Source of the DNA: Ligilactobacillus faecis
GTDB lineage: Bacteria > Bacillota > Bacilli > Lactobacillales > Lactobacillaceae
Assembly: GCF_029889745.1 (NCBI RefSeq)
Contig: NZ_CP123639.1
Span: forward strand, 1,214,501 to 1,278,500
DNA length: 64,000 bases
Reading direction: 5' to 3'
The translations under genes were made by a program, and so were the position numbers. Below, in pieces: positions 39,545 to 48,142 of the stretch (positions are counted from its first letter, which is position 1; every line of letters starts with the position of its first letter). The notes under the pieces were generated by a model. It was not told where the DNA came from. It saw nothing but the letters and a program-made list of their open reading frames with translations, and made no database searches.

Positions 39545-40297
39545 ATGACACTTGAGGAATTGATCACAGATCATCAGAAAAAGCTCGGCGATCTGGATAA
39601 AGTCATCTTACGTTATGTGTTAAATAATAAGGAAGTTGTTAGTCAGATCAGTATCACAGATCTGGCGAAAGCGACCTATACTTCGAAATCGACGATCTTG
39701 CGACTTGTACGCAAATTGGGTTTTGCTGGCTTTTCAGAATTTAAATATTTTTTAAAAGCTAGCGTCAAAAAAGAAAAGGCACCGACAGAGATGTTTTCTG
39801 AGTTGCAGTTAGCCGACATCATTCAGACGATCAAAGGGCTAGAACATGTCGAATGGGAAGCACTGACGGATCATCTGCGCAATGCGAGCACGATCTATTG
39901 TTACGGGACAGGTTTTGCTCAGCGAAAAGCGTTAGATGAATTTGCTAAAAATCTTTTACAGTTAGGGAAACGCGCTTTGACGATCCCGAATAAGACAGAA
40001 CTAGATATGGCGATGGAGATGATCACAAAAGATGATGTCGTGATCATTGCTTCGCTCAGTGGTGAGACTGAAAATATCAAAGAAAATCTCTTTATGTGGA
40101 CGTTAAAAAATGTCCCTGTGATGAGTATCACACGTTTTGGAGAAAATACTTTTGCTAACCACTCTGACTTTGCGCTCCACTACAAAGTAACACCTTTTTC
40201 CGTCTTCAAAGAAAAGAAAGTCGAGTCGTTAGTTGCATTAGCCGTAGTCGTCGATTATATTTTCCGTAAGTTGACAGAATCGATGTTAGAGAAATGA
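39545..40297 (+). CDS. RpiR-family transcriptional regulator
   Basis: 250 aa from the ATG at 39545 (GGGGGA upstream; the frame opens at 39527). The N-terminal HTH_6 domain (about 1-75) includes SITDLAKATYTSKSTILRLVRKLGFAGFSEFK. The C-terminal SIS sugar-phosphate-binding domain (about 100-230) includes IYCYGTGFAQRKALDEFAKNLLQLGKR and VVIIASLSGETENIKENL. It follows the PTS/GH4 pair and probably senses the phosphorylated sugar. It is followed after 11 bp by the IS-disrupted membrane gene. Confidence 0.9.
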   Translation: MTLEELITDHQKKLGDLDKVILRYVLNNKEVVSQISITDLAKATYTSKSTILRLVRKLGFAGFSEFKYFLKASVKKEKAPTEMFSELQLADIIQTIKGLEHVEWEALTDHLRNASTIYCYGTGFAQRKALDEFAKNLLQLGKRALTIPNKTELDMAMEMITKDDVVIIASLSGETENIKENLFMWTLKNVPVMSITRFGENTFANHSDFALHYKVTPFSVFKEKKVESLVALAVVVDYIFRKLTESMLEK

Positions 40298-40426
40298 GGT
40301 GGAACAAATGCTCACAAGAACTTTTAAGCGCCCAGAATTTTTGCACAAACTTTTGTTAGGTTATTGGGTCACAACGAGTATCATTGATCTGAGACCCGTC
40401 AAGTGAACAACTAAATAATTAAAATT

Positions 40427-41341
40427 CTAGGCAGCCTGATTCCGGTATTCTTCTGGAGTCAGGCTGTTTAGTTTTATTTGGTAACGTTGGGTATTGTAGA
40501 ACTTGATATAGTTTTCGATCATTTCTACAAGTTCTCCATATGTTTCACATTTTAGCCAATAATAACATTCTGTCTTGAAATGACTCCAAAAACTTTCCAT
40601 TGGTGCGTTATCGATACATTTCCCCACTCGAGACATACTTCTTGTAACACCATGCCTTGAGGTCAACCGAAGATATTCCTTTGAAGTATATTGAAATCCA
40701 CGATCACTGTGAAGAAGTAGATTAGCTTCATTTAAATGCGTGAATGCTTTTTCTAAAGTCTTCATGACAAGCCGATTATCATTTCTTTTACTAATTTCAA
40801 AACTTATGATAGATCCATCGTATAGATCTTTGATCGCACTTAAATAAGCTTTTTGTCCTAAGCCATATTCTAAATAAGTGACATCAGTCACCCACTTTTG
40901 ATTAGGTCTAGTAGCGGAAAAATCACGACCTAAAGTATTTTCTTCGTAGTTTAAATGTTCTGAACGAGTACAACCTCGGCGTTTGCGACGAATTACTGAA
41001 TATAAACCAAGGACTCTCATTAAGCGACGAATACGTTTGAAGTTATATTGTTTTTGATACTTTCGATTGATAAGAAGAGTCATTCTTCTAGAACCGTAAA
41101 TTCCATTTAAAGCATGAAATTCTTTTTTTATGATCTCACTTAACCATTCATTTTCCAAAGTACATTGTGATTTTGGAGCAGTTAAATAACGATAATACCC
41201 TGAGCGCGATACATTTAAGATCGCACAAAGGATCCAGAGTTCAATTTGTGGAAACTCTTTAAGAACTTCCTGAATAGCTTTAAAACGCAGATTTTTAGGT
41301 ATAAAGCTTATCTCCTCCTTTCGAGTTCGTCCAATTTTTTT
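40427..41341 (-). CDS. IS3-family transposase OrfB (expressed by -1 frameshift from OrfA)
   Basis: Integrase-type catalytic part of the OrfAB transposase. From the slip site it reads IGRTRKEEISFIPKNLRFK..., then ELWILCAILNVSRSGYYRYL, HALNGIYGSRRMTLLI, and the DDE core: WVTDVTYLEYG (Asp), LLHSDRGFQYTS (Asp), and DNAPMESFWSHFKTE (Glu). It ends at 40427. The first internal ATG (41158) would truncate the protein; the family expresses it as an OrfA-OrfB fusion. Confidence 0.93.
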   Translation of the reverse strand, partial: KKIGRTRKEEISFIPKNLRFKAIQEVLKEFPQIELWILCAILNVSRSGYYRYLTAPKSQCTLENEWLSEIIKKEFHALNGIYGSRRMTLLINRKYQKQYNFKRIRRLMRVLGLYSVIRRKRRGCTRSEHLNYEENTLGRDFSATRPNQKWVTDVTYLEYGLGQKAYLSAIKDLYDGSIISFEISKRNDNRLVMKTLEKAFTHLNEANLLLHSDRGFQYTSKEYLRLTSRHGVTRSMSRVGKCIDNAPMESFWSHFKTECYYWLKCETYGELVEMIENYIKFYNTQRYQIKLNSLTPEEYRNQAA

Positions 41342-41997
41342 AAAACGATATTTTCTGCTTCTAGATATTTATTACGTTCTTTCAAACGTAGGATCTCAAG
41401 CTTGAGACGCTCAGTTTCAGAAAGAGTCTTATAATCACGATCTTTAACTGTTTTACCACGATTATCGTATAATGCCTTTTCGCCATCTACTTCAAACTTT
41501 TTGACCCAATTATAGACTTGGGAATAAGAAACATTATATTTATCGATCGCTTTGTGATAATTCTTATTATTAGCAAGTGTATACTGAACTATTTCGAGCC
41601 GTTCCTTAAAAGTAGTTTTACGTCCATGTTTCATTCTATTACGACCTCCAATGGTAGCTTTAAAGCCTTTTCCATTAGTATACAAGTTGATCCATTTACG
41701 TAAAACCGAAACACTCGAAATATTGTATTTATCACAAATTTTCTTTGGTGAACGTCCATTTTCTAAATATTCTAGAACCGCAGTTGTTTTTAATTCAACT
41801 GAATATTCTTTCCAGGTTCTAGACTCTTTTAAGCCATCTAAACCGCCAGCTTTGTATTTTCTGATCCAATTATCAAATGTATTTTTAGAAATGGTATATT
41901 TCCGGCAGATAAAGTACTTACTATATTGTCCACTAAGATACTCGGAGACTGCCTGGTATCTTTCTTCAAGTGTATGTTTAGTAGTTCTTCTAGACAT
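41308..41997 (-). CDS. IS3-family transposase OrfA
   Basis: 229-aa DNA-binding protein from the ATG at 41997 (MSRRTTKHTLEERYQAV). It has repeated helix-turn-helix units (YTISKNTFDNWIRKYKAGGLDGL, YNISSVSVLRKWINLY, YNVSYSQVYNWVKKF) and a C-terminal leucine-zipper-like coiled coil (ETERLKLEILRLKERNKYLEAENIVLKKL). An A7 slip site (41335-41341 on the complementary strand) near its end moves ribosomes to orfB. Confidence 0.93.
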   Translation of the reverse strand: MSRRTTKHTLEERYQAVSEYLSGQYSKYFICRKYTISKNTFDNWIRKYKAGGLDGLKESRTWKEYSVELKTTAVLEYLENGRSPKKICDKYNISSVSVLRKWINLYTNGKGFKATIGGRNRMKHGRKTTFKERLEIVQYTLANNKNYHKAIDKYNVSYSQVYNWVKKFEVDGEKALYDNRGKTVKDRDYKTLSETERLKLEILRLKERNKYLEAENIVLKKLDELERRR

Positions 41998-42437
41998 AAA
42001 AAATCCCCCTAGAGTGATCACAGAATCTTTATTATTTCCGTGTCCACTCTAGGGGAATCATATCACATCCTGTTTAGTTATCTCTTTTTACGCGCTGCTG
42101 AGCAAGGAAAAGAGCTGAGCATGTTATTAAAAACATTCCCTGAACTAGCTTTAGGAGTCCTTATGGCAGGGATCAATGTTCTTTTGGCAGCAGGACTGTG
42201 GCGGATCGCACCGAGTGAACGCCCACTATATTTAAGTTTAGCTTTGATCCAACAGGGGGTGAGCTTGAATTTCTTGGGAATTTTGTTGATCTACTTCTAT
42301 CAGCGTCAAGCAAATTATCGTTTTTGGCAACGCCCAACTAAAGAGCAGCTGAGCTTATCCATAAGTTTTGGAGTGCTTTTACTACTGACGCTACTTGTTT
42401 TACTTTTGCGCTTACGCCTATTGTTAGCATAAGATCG

Positions 42438-42470
42438 TCCCATAAGTCTTTGGCTTATGGGATGTTTGTT
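42438..42470 (+). terminator. Terminator after the disrupted membrane gene
   Basis: The stem CCCATAAG/CTTATGGG with a 7-nt loop is followed by a T-rich stretch. Confidence 0.65.
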
Positions 42471-42588
42471 TGCCATATTTTATCCGAAAACGGTTGAGTG
42501 TTGATTTGATCTCATGAGCTAGCATAAAATGGAATCAATAGATATATTTTCATTAAAAAGACTGCAGAGATAGAAAGGCGATAGGTAC

Positions 42589-43344
42589 ATGGCTAAAAAA
42601 GAGATCGGACATCACTTCTTAGCGCGCTTAGGCAAAAAACGTTTGCGCCCAGGTGGGATCAAAGCTACTGATTGGTTGATCGCACACGGTGGCTTTTCCA
42701 AAGAGAGTAAAGTTTTAGAGGTCGCATGCAATATGTGCACGACTTCGATCGAATTAGCACAGACTTACGGTTGTCAGATCATTGGTGTCGATATGGATAA
42801 AGAAGCTTTAAAAAAAGCTGAACAAAACATCAAAAAAGCTGGCTTGACTGAAAAGATCCACGTGCAACAAGGCAATGCTTTAAAGCTATCTTTTCCAGAT
42901 AATTCATTTGATATCGTCGTCAACGAAGCGATGTTGACGATGCTTCAGGGAAAGGCTAAAGAAAAAGCGATCAAAGAGTATTTTAGAGTTTTAAAACCAG
43001 GTGGGCGGCTTTTGACCCATGATGTTTCGTATACAGCACAACAAACAGAGGCTAAATTACAGCAGTTGAGCCAAACGATCAATGTTCATGTCGAGCCGTT
43101 ACACGTTGAGCAGTGGCAAAAACTCTTTTTACGAGCTGGTTTTTCGAGTGTGCAAGCGACTTACGGGAAGATGACTTTGATGTCACCAGCGGGGATGATC
43201 CGCGATGAAGGCTTGTTTGGAGCTCTTAAGATCGCGCGTCGTGGGCTGAAAAAAGAAAATCGTCCGCAATTTATGAAGATGTATAAATTCTTTAATAAAG
43301 TCGGTAAAGAACTGCGCTATATCGCGGTAGTCAGTGTTAAATAA
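42589..43344 (+). CDS. Class I SAM-dependent methyltransferase
   Basis: Cytosolic methyltransferase of 251 aa. Motif I is unusual (VLEVACNMCTTSIELA instead of a glycine-rich loop). It is followed by the acidic IIGVDMDKEAL, VQQGNALKLSFPDNSFDIVVNEAMLTML (motifs II-III) and EYFRVLKPGGRLLTHDV (post-I/motif IV). The C-terminal part (about 190-250) is basic. The substrate is unknown; it belongs to the Methyltransf_11-like group with small-molecule substrates. It stands alone between two terminators. Confidence 0.8.
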   Translation: MAKKEIGHHFLARLGKKRLRPGGIKATDWLIAHGGFSKESKVLEVACNMCTTSIELAQTYGCQIIGVDMDKEALKKAEQNIKKAGLTEKIHVQQGNALKLSFPDNSFDIVVNEAMLTMLQGKAKEKAIKEYFRVLKPGGRLLTHDVSYTAQQTEAKLQQLSQTINVHVEPLHVEQWQKLFLRAGFSSVQATYGKMTLMSPAGMIRDEGLFGALKIARRGLKKENRPQFMKMYKFFNKVGKELRYIAVVSVK

Positions 43345-43399
43345 GGCATAGCTGATAAATTGTGTTCAAGATAAAGCTCTTTAGAAAGGTTATTTGAAA

Positions 43400-43751
43400 A
43401 TGGACATTATCATTATACTTTGGCTATGTTGGGCGCTACGATTATGATCAAGCAAAACGTCACGGGAAAGCTATTATTAATTTTCGCAAGCGCCGACGCA
43501 GGAATTGGATCAACGGGATCTTGATCTATATCATCTGTGTTTTAGGCTTATTTGCCTTTATTTTGTATAAATTTGATCCGATCGGACAGACATTGCGCTA
43601 CTTTGAAGCGGTGCAACAAGAACAAGTCCAAGCTTCACAAAAAATGAGCGAACGACTCAAAAAAGAAAGTGAAAGTATCGAAAAAGCGCAACAAGAGCTT
43701 GAAGAAGCAAGCGAGGCACAAAACGACTATTATCCAGAAGAAACTGAATGA
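43400..43751 (+). pseudogene. Frameshifted gene for a single-pass membrane coiled-coil protein
   Basis: A ribosome site (AGAAAGG) precedes the ATG at 43400, which reads MDIIII and soon meets a stop. From the third base of that region, another frame reads YFGYVGRYDYDQAKRHGKAIINFRKRRRNWINGILIYIICVLGLFAFILYKFDP and continues to 43751. It has a basic stretch, one TM helix and an acidic coiled coil (SQKMSERLKKESESIEKAQQELEEASEAQ). The joined frame has no start codon before a TTG at 43521. One extra base near 43420 explains this. A shorter protein from the TTG is possible, but its ribosome site is poor. Confidence 0.6.
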
Positions 43752-43752
43752 T

Positions 43753-43782
43753 AAAAACGACTGGGAGCTCTTAGTCGTTTTT
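43753..43782 (+). terminator. Terminator after the coiled-coil gene
   Basis: The stem AAAAACGACT/AGTCGTTTTT; the T-run is part of the stem. Confidence 0.75.
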
Positions 43783-43963
43783 GGTTACTGATCAAGTTTG
43801 CATACTTTAAATTTGAAGTTACGACAATTTTCTCAAAAGGATACAAAGTAAACAAAAGTTGACTAGAAGTCTGCCAGACTTAGTCACAGGGATATCTGTG
43901 TCAATTGATAGCGCTTTATTGTAAAATGATAAGTGTTAGAAAGCAGAAAGTAGGATGTTATTT

Positions 43964-44773
43964 ATGGATATTAAGCTGATAGCGATCGATATCGATGGCA
44001 CATTAGTTGATTCGCAAGGAAAATTAACAAAAAAAGTGATCCAAACGATCAGACAAGCAAAGGAAAAAGGGATCAAAGTCGTTTTATGCACGGGACGCCC
44101 ATTGCCAGGGGTCAAACCGTTACTACAACAACTAGGTCTAGACGATCAAGATGACCAATATGTTGTTTGCTTTGGTGGGGCAGTCGTTGAAACGACAAGT
44201 GGCAAGACGCTTTTCCAAAAAGGGATCACTTACGATGATTTTGTCGATCTAGAAGCGATCGCACGTAAATTGCAACTGCATTTTCATGCGATCAGTACCG
44301 ATCGGATCTATACCTGTAATAAAGACCTTGGTTACTACACGCTTTATGAAGCCAATCTCGTTTCGATGGGGATCTCATACCGTACTCCAGATGAATTGCG
44401 TGACGTGCCCTTAGTCAAAGCAATGTTTGTGGAAGATGCTGCGATTTTAGACCCTGCGATCGCAAAACGTGAATATTTTGCTCCGCTAAGCGAGCGTTTA
44501 GATCTGATGAAAACAGCTAGTTTTTATTATGAAGCCTATGCAAAAGGTGTCAATAAAGGCAGTGCACTTGTAAAACTGTGTGAGATCTTAAAGATCACAC
44601 GCGAAAATGTCATGGCGATCGGGGATGAAGAAAACGATCTGTCGATGCTTGAATTTGCCAAATTAGGAGTGGCGATGGAAAATGGTATCCCAGCCGTCAA
44701 AGAGATCGCCGATCAGATCACTGCTGACAATGATCACGATGGCGTTGCATTGGCGATCGAAACAGTTCTTTAG
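43964..44773 (+). CDS. Cof-type HAD-superfamily phosphatase
   Basis: Cytosolic sugar-phosphate phosphatase type (HAD IIB), 269 aa from 43964. Motif I IAIDIDGTLVDSQ (nucleophile Asp), motif II VLCTGRPLPG, the Lys in the NKGSALVKL region, and motif IV VMAIGDEENDLSMLEFAKLGVAMENG. A start at 43955 would add three residues; the later ATG has AGGA at better spacing. The natural terminator after it is disrupted by the second IS1182-type element B insertion. Confidence 0.9.
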   Translation: MDIKLIAIDIDGTLVDSQGKLTKKVIQTIRQAKEKGIKVVLCTGRPLPGVKPLLQQLGLDDQDDQYVVCFGGAVVETTSGKTLFQKGITYDDFVDLEAIARKLQLHFHAISTDRIYTCNKDLGYYTLYEANLVSMGISYRTPDELRDVPLVKAMFVEDAAILDPAIAKREYFAPLSERLDLMKTASFYYEAYAKGVNKGSALVKLCEILKITRENVMAIGDEENDLSMLEFAKLGVAMENGIPAVKEIADQITADNDHDGVALAIETVL

Positions 44774-44782
44774 CGATAATTT

Positions 44783-44805
44783 AAGCGTCCTAGTAAAGGG
44801 CGCTT
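44783..44805. repeat. Terminator hairpin of the Cof gene, left copy flanking IS element B2
   Basis: A 23-bp hairpin AAGCGTCCT...AGGGCGCTT with loop AGTAA, duplicated exactly at 46323-46345. The left copy has lost its T-tract because the IS begins directly after GCTT. Confidence 0.92.
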
Positions 44806-46322
44806 CAGAACGTAGACAAACTCTATTCAAATCGGATAGAGTTTATTTTTTTATGTATTTTTATAACTATATACTTTGAAATATACGAATATAACAGGGT
44901 TTTTCCCCAGTATTTTTACCAATTTTTTTAGATTTAGGCACGCAAATATCAACCCAACTTTAGCTAGAATTTTATCAATTCCTACTTCTCGGGCGTATCT
45001 CAAGTTGTGATATTCTTTTGCCGAACCAAAATTTCTTTCGATCGTCTCCTTTCGCGCTTCATACTTTAATTTTGAGCCAGTTTGATGCCTGATATCCTCA
45101 CATTTTTCCATACTATCTTGCCAAACATGACGAGCGATAACTCTTTGATGATTTTTACTTTGTGTACATTTGTGCAGTAAAGGACATTTTTCACAGATTG
45201 TAGGATCACTTTTATATTCACGATAACCACTTCGATTAGTTGTGGAGTACATTAAGATTTGATCGCCAGGACATAAATAACAATCATAATATTCATCATA
45301 AACAAAATCTTTGGGTCTAAGCGTACCAACTTTGCCCCTTGGGCGTTTATAAGGAAGAATGGGAATTATGCCTTGAGATAGTAAAAAGTGTGCGATCGTG
45401 GGTGTTTTATAGCCAGAATCAGCGATAATATATTGTGGGTCGTACTTCCGTACTTTTTCAAATATTTCAGGAAAAAGTTGCGTATCATGGATATTTCCCG
45501 CACCGACCACATAAGCTAAGAGCCACCCATTTTTATCACAGGCAGCTTGAACGTTATAGGCAAAAACCTGTTTGTGTTCACCCTTATGAAACCATCCACT
45601 ATCAGGATCAGTTTTAGATATTTTTACTTGTCTAGTTTTTTTTTAGGTTTTTCTTCTTTTAAGGGTTTCTTTTGATGTTTAGCTCTATCTACATTTATTT
45701 CTTTTTCGAGATCTTCACTCATAAATTTTGACTTAGTTTCAATAACTTCAGTAGTATATTTACGGCTGTTAGCAGCAGCTTTCAAATGAGTTCCATCAAT
45801 AAAGATATCAGTTGTGTCGATAAGATCATTTTCTAAACAGAGTTTCAAAATATGAGCAAAAATAGCTTCTATTACATGGCTTTCAGCAAATCTTCTTTTA
45901 TAATTTTTACCGTAGGTAGAGAAATGAGGAACAGGATCATTTAAACCTAGTCCTAGAAACCATCGATAAGCGACATTAACTTGAATTTCTTTGATCGTTT
46001 GACGCATAGAACGAATACCAAATAGATTTTGGATCAAAGGAATCTTTATGAGTAGTACAGGGTCAAGACTAGGACGACCATTATTTTTACAATAGGAATC
46101 TTCGACAAGATCATAAATAAAAGAGAAATCAATAATTTGATCAATTTTACGGAGTAAATGATCTTTTGGGACCAAATCATCTAGAGAAGTACGAGCATAT
46201 TCACAGCGTTTGAGATTGGGATCACTTTTGTGAAGCATAATGAGCACCTCCGTAACCGTTTTCTTTAATTATACAAAAAAAGTCACCAGAGCACATACTC
46301 TGATGACTTAGTCTACATTCTG
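44806..46322 (-). mobile_element. IS1182-family element B, copy 2 (1517 bp), inserted in a terminator
   Basis: Same length and nearly identical sequence as 22134-23650, in opposite orientation. The ends are CAGAACGTAGAC... and ...GTCTACATTCTG. It is flanked on both sides by the complete 23-bp Cof terminator hairpin. Internal end hairpins with T/A tracts are conserved, at about 44815-44845 and 46279-46310. As with copy 1, the junctions read GCTT|CAGAA and TTCTG|AAGC. Confidence 0.92.
44851..46238 (-). CDS. IS1182-family transposase in two frames (element B, copy 2)
   Basis: Start at the ATG 46238 with GGAGG upstream. The first frame ends at 45624 and the second continues to 44851, joined by a -1 shift at the same A9 run as in copy 1. 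The proteins differ from copy 1 by very few residues near the start (e.g. MLHKSDPNLKRCEYAR and LKAAAN). Catalytic regions are as described for copy 1 and none are lost. Confidence 0.85.
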
Positions 46323-46349
46323 AAGCGTCCTAGTAAAGGGCGCTTTTTT
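46323..46349 (+). terminator. Terminator hairpin of the Cof gene, right copy with its T-tract
   Basis: Second exact copy of the 23-bp hairpin at 44783-44805, here still followed by T residues. In the uninterrupted chromosome this would terminate the Cof gene, 10 bp after its stop codon. Confidence 0.9.
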
Positions 46350-46410
46350 ATCAAAATAGTAGTTTACTCAATAAATAATTAAAGCATGTTGGAACTTAGC
46401 AACGAACTTT

Positions 46411-46772
46411 ATGGATCTGAAAGAGATCTGGAAATTTTGTCGTGCTTGCGAAAAGATCAGGAAAATATATCACGATGTAGACACTATTCATTTAGATACT
46501 GAAATGTTAAGCTATGTAAAAAAGAAGGGAAACTGTGATGGCAAAAGTATCGATACGATCCTAGATTTCATGGAAAAACTTACTTGTCAGATCTTAAGCG
46601 TGATTTAAAGATGTTAGGGATCGATTCGAGAACTGTTTTTCCAGAGGTGGAAAATATATCGGATAGTATCATACCATCTTCAAGCACGCAAACTTCGCGC
46701 GATGATCTGCGTGCGATCTGTGAAAGAGCACAGTTGTCTGAAAAGAAGAGTTTTGAGGGGGAAATAAAATGA
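46411..46772 (+). pseudogene. Frameshifted C-terminal remnant, possibly of an FRG-domain protein
   Basis: One frame (46411-46608) reads MDLKEIWKFCRACEKIRKIYHDV... to LDFMEK. Adding one A in the A5 run near 46574 joins it to the frame ending at 46772, giving LDFMEKTYLSDLKRDLKMLGIDSRTVFPEVENISDSI. This ending resembles the C-terminus of FRG-domain proteins (leucine-rich helix, LGI...S...FPEVENI), a domain often found in toxin-like or defence proteins. The N-terminal part is missing. Its stop codon overlaps the start of the immunity gene (ATGA). The family assignment is tentative. Confidence 0.45.
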
Positions 46773-47122
46773 CAGAAAAAGTTAATGTAAATTACGTAAA
46801 AGAAGTAATTCACGAATTGTACAACAGTTTAGCAGAACGTCCAGAAAAAAGTTCAGGATTATTAGATATTTTAGATGTATTGAGACAAGTCTATAAAAAG
46901 ATCGATCAAGAAGAATATCCTGAATATCTAGTCGATCGGCTTGTCAAATATATATATATGGTCGGTTTTAATAACCGGATCCGCTTTTTAGGTGAAGATG
47001 GAAAGCTTTTGGTAAAGCTAAGTGATGTTGCTAAAAAGGCAGGTCTAAATAGTAGGTATAGAGCAGACTATTCGGATAAATCACAATTTTACGGTTTTTT
47101 TGAAGATTTTCCAAGACGATAA
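46769..47122 (+). CDS. Class IIa bacteriocin immunity protein (enterocin A immunity type)
   Basis: 117-aa soluble four-helix protein expected to protect the cell against pediocin-like bacteriocins by binding the mannose-PTS receptor complex (family knowledge). The segments VIHELYNSL, LLDILDVLRQVYKKI, YLVDRLVKYIYMVGFNNRIRF and especially YRADYSDKSQF match the EntA_Immun family closely. No double-glycine leader peptide or bacteriocin gene is visible nearby, so it is an orphan immunity gene. GAGGGGG lies upstream and the ATG overlaps the preceding stop. Confidence 0.82.
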   Translation: MTEKVNVNYVKEVIHELYNSLAERPEKSSGLLDILDVLRQVYKKIDQEEYPEYLVDRLVKYIYMVGFNNRIRFLGEDGKLLVKLSDVAKKAGLNSRYRADYSDKSQFYGFFEDFPRR

Positions 47123-47299
47123 AAAAGCGCTTTGTCAACGGCACTTGGGTCCGTCAAGGATACTGTTTAAATAGAAAAATAGTTTATGCGGTTTGAAGTG
47201 AGGGAGAAATATAAAATTTATGATAGTTTAGAATAATATTAGTGATAAAGATTATTTAGAACTAGCAATTTACGCAGTATTAATAGGGAGATATATCAT

Positions 47300-48142
47300 A
47301 TGTTAAATTGGATTTCAGATAATGGTGATTTAGTGTCTACAGTAATTTTTGGTGTAGCTTCTGTAATTTTTGGTGTTGTTTCAATTCGTTTTTCTTCAAA
47401 AAGTGCTGAATTGCAGCGAGTGGCTAATGAGCTTGCTACTCAATCTAAGGAATTATCGGCTATTTCAAATAGCATTAGTGAGATAAGTGCTCCATTGATT
47501 GCTCAATTTAGTGATTTTTCGATATATAATATTAGGTATCATGGTGCTCCAATACAAAGGAAAAATATGGAAAAAGATAGGTATTATCAAATTAATTTAG
47601 AGTTATCTGGTTGTATACAAGTTAATCATGGTGAAATTGATACGATTTATATAGCTAATGTTTTTAATAATGGTATAGAACTAATAAATATAATTAAAGA
47701 TAAAAATATTTATAATAATGATGGCATGTCAGTCACGCTAAACCATCTTGATGTTAATCTTAAAGACTTGTCAAGTAGTAAGGAAATAACGCAAATTGAT
47801 TTTTATATTGTTATAGTAGATAAAACGATGAAAATCAGTATTTTTGCTGTGATTTTAAAAGTGGAAAGCTACATTCAAAAAGGTAAGCCAGAAAAAATCA
47901 ATGAAAATACATTGCGATATACTACATCCTTTAAGATGCCAGAATCTTTGAATGACACCAATGTAAGTAAGAAAATAGATGAATTTATGTTAATAGAGGA
48001 TAAATATTTAGTAGCTACAAACAATATTGAGTTTTGTTCAATTAAGGGAAGCAAATACAAGGAGCTGGATAGTATAGATAATATTGAGTATCTAAAAAAG
48101 ATTTCTGCAATCAGAAAATTTATTAGTGCTAATTTTAAATAA
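47300..48142 (+). CDS. Membrane-anchored protein of unknown function
   Basis: 280 aa, low GC. Residues about 10-30 form one TM segment (STVIFGVASVIFGVVSIRF). A coiled coil follows (about 34-60, SAELQRVANELATQSKELSAISNSISEIS), then a mostly beta-strand soluble domain (about 65-200) and a charged C-terminal tail. No catalytic motif or family was recognised. It lies between the immunity gene and IS1182 debris in an AT-rich region unlike the core genes in codon use, so it was probably acquired horizontally. Confidence 0.6.
   Translation: MLNWISDNGDLVSTVIFGVASVIFGVVSIRFSSKSAELQRVANELATQSKELSAISNSISEISAPLIAQFSDFSIYNIRYHGAPIQRKNMEKDRYYQINLELSGCIQVNHGEIDTIYIANVFNNGIELINIIKDKNIYNNDGMSVTLNHLDVNLKDLSSSKEITQIDFYIVIVDKTMKISIFAVILKVESYIQKGKPEKINENTLRYTTSFKMPESLNDTNVSKKIDEFMLIEDKYLVATNNIEFCSIKGSKYKELDSIDNIEYLKKISAIRKFISANFK

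Larger units (their letters stand above)
40385..42065 (-). mobile_element. IS3-family (IS150-like) element, complete, 1681 bp
   Basis: Imperfect 25-bp inverted repeats begin TGATCTGAGACCC (40385) and, from the other end, TGATATGATTCCC (42065), agreeing at 17 of 25 positions. The target duplication is CAT (40382-40384 and 42066-42068), typical for this group. orfA and orfB overlap in -1 frame. The right-end boundary agrees with the partial copy at 1-88. Confidence 0.95.
40309..42432 (+). pseudogene. Small multi-helix membrane protein gene split by an IS3 element
   Basis: The ATG at 40309 (GAGGTGG upstream) starts MLTRTFKRPEFLHKLLLGYW..., which runs into the IS at 40384. Removing the IS and one 3-bp CAT duplication restores one frame that continues from 42069 to the TAA at 42430-42432. 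The rebuilt protein is about 147 aa with four hydrophobic helices (e.g. ALGVLMAGINVLLAAGLWRI, VSLNFLGILLIYFY, ISFGVLLLLTLLVLLL). No family was recognised. It was probably the last gene of the PTS-GH4-RpiR cluster. Only the insertion inactivates it. Confidence 0.85.

Noticed and set aside
40379-40383. TATCA as the target duplication of the IS3 element
   Set aside because: TATCA at the right end belongs to the inverted repeat, as shown by the identical end at 81-88; the adjacent 3-bp CAT is the duplication.
43398-43440. Short ORF MDIIIILWLCW... as a real small protein
   Set aside because: It stops after 15 codons, while the overlapping frame clearly continues into the membrane coiled-coil protein. 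A frameshift is the simpler reading.
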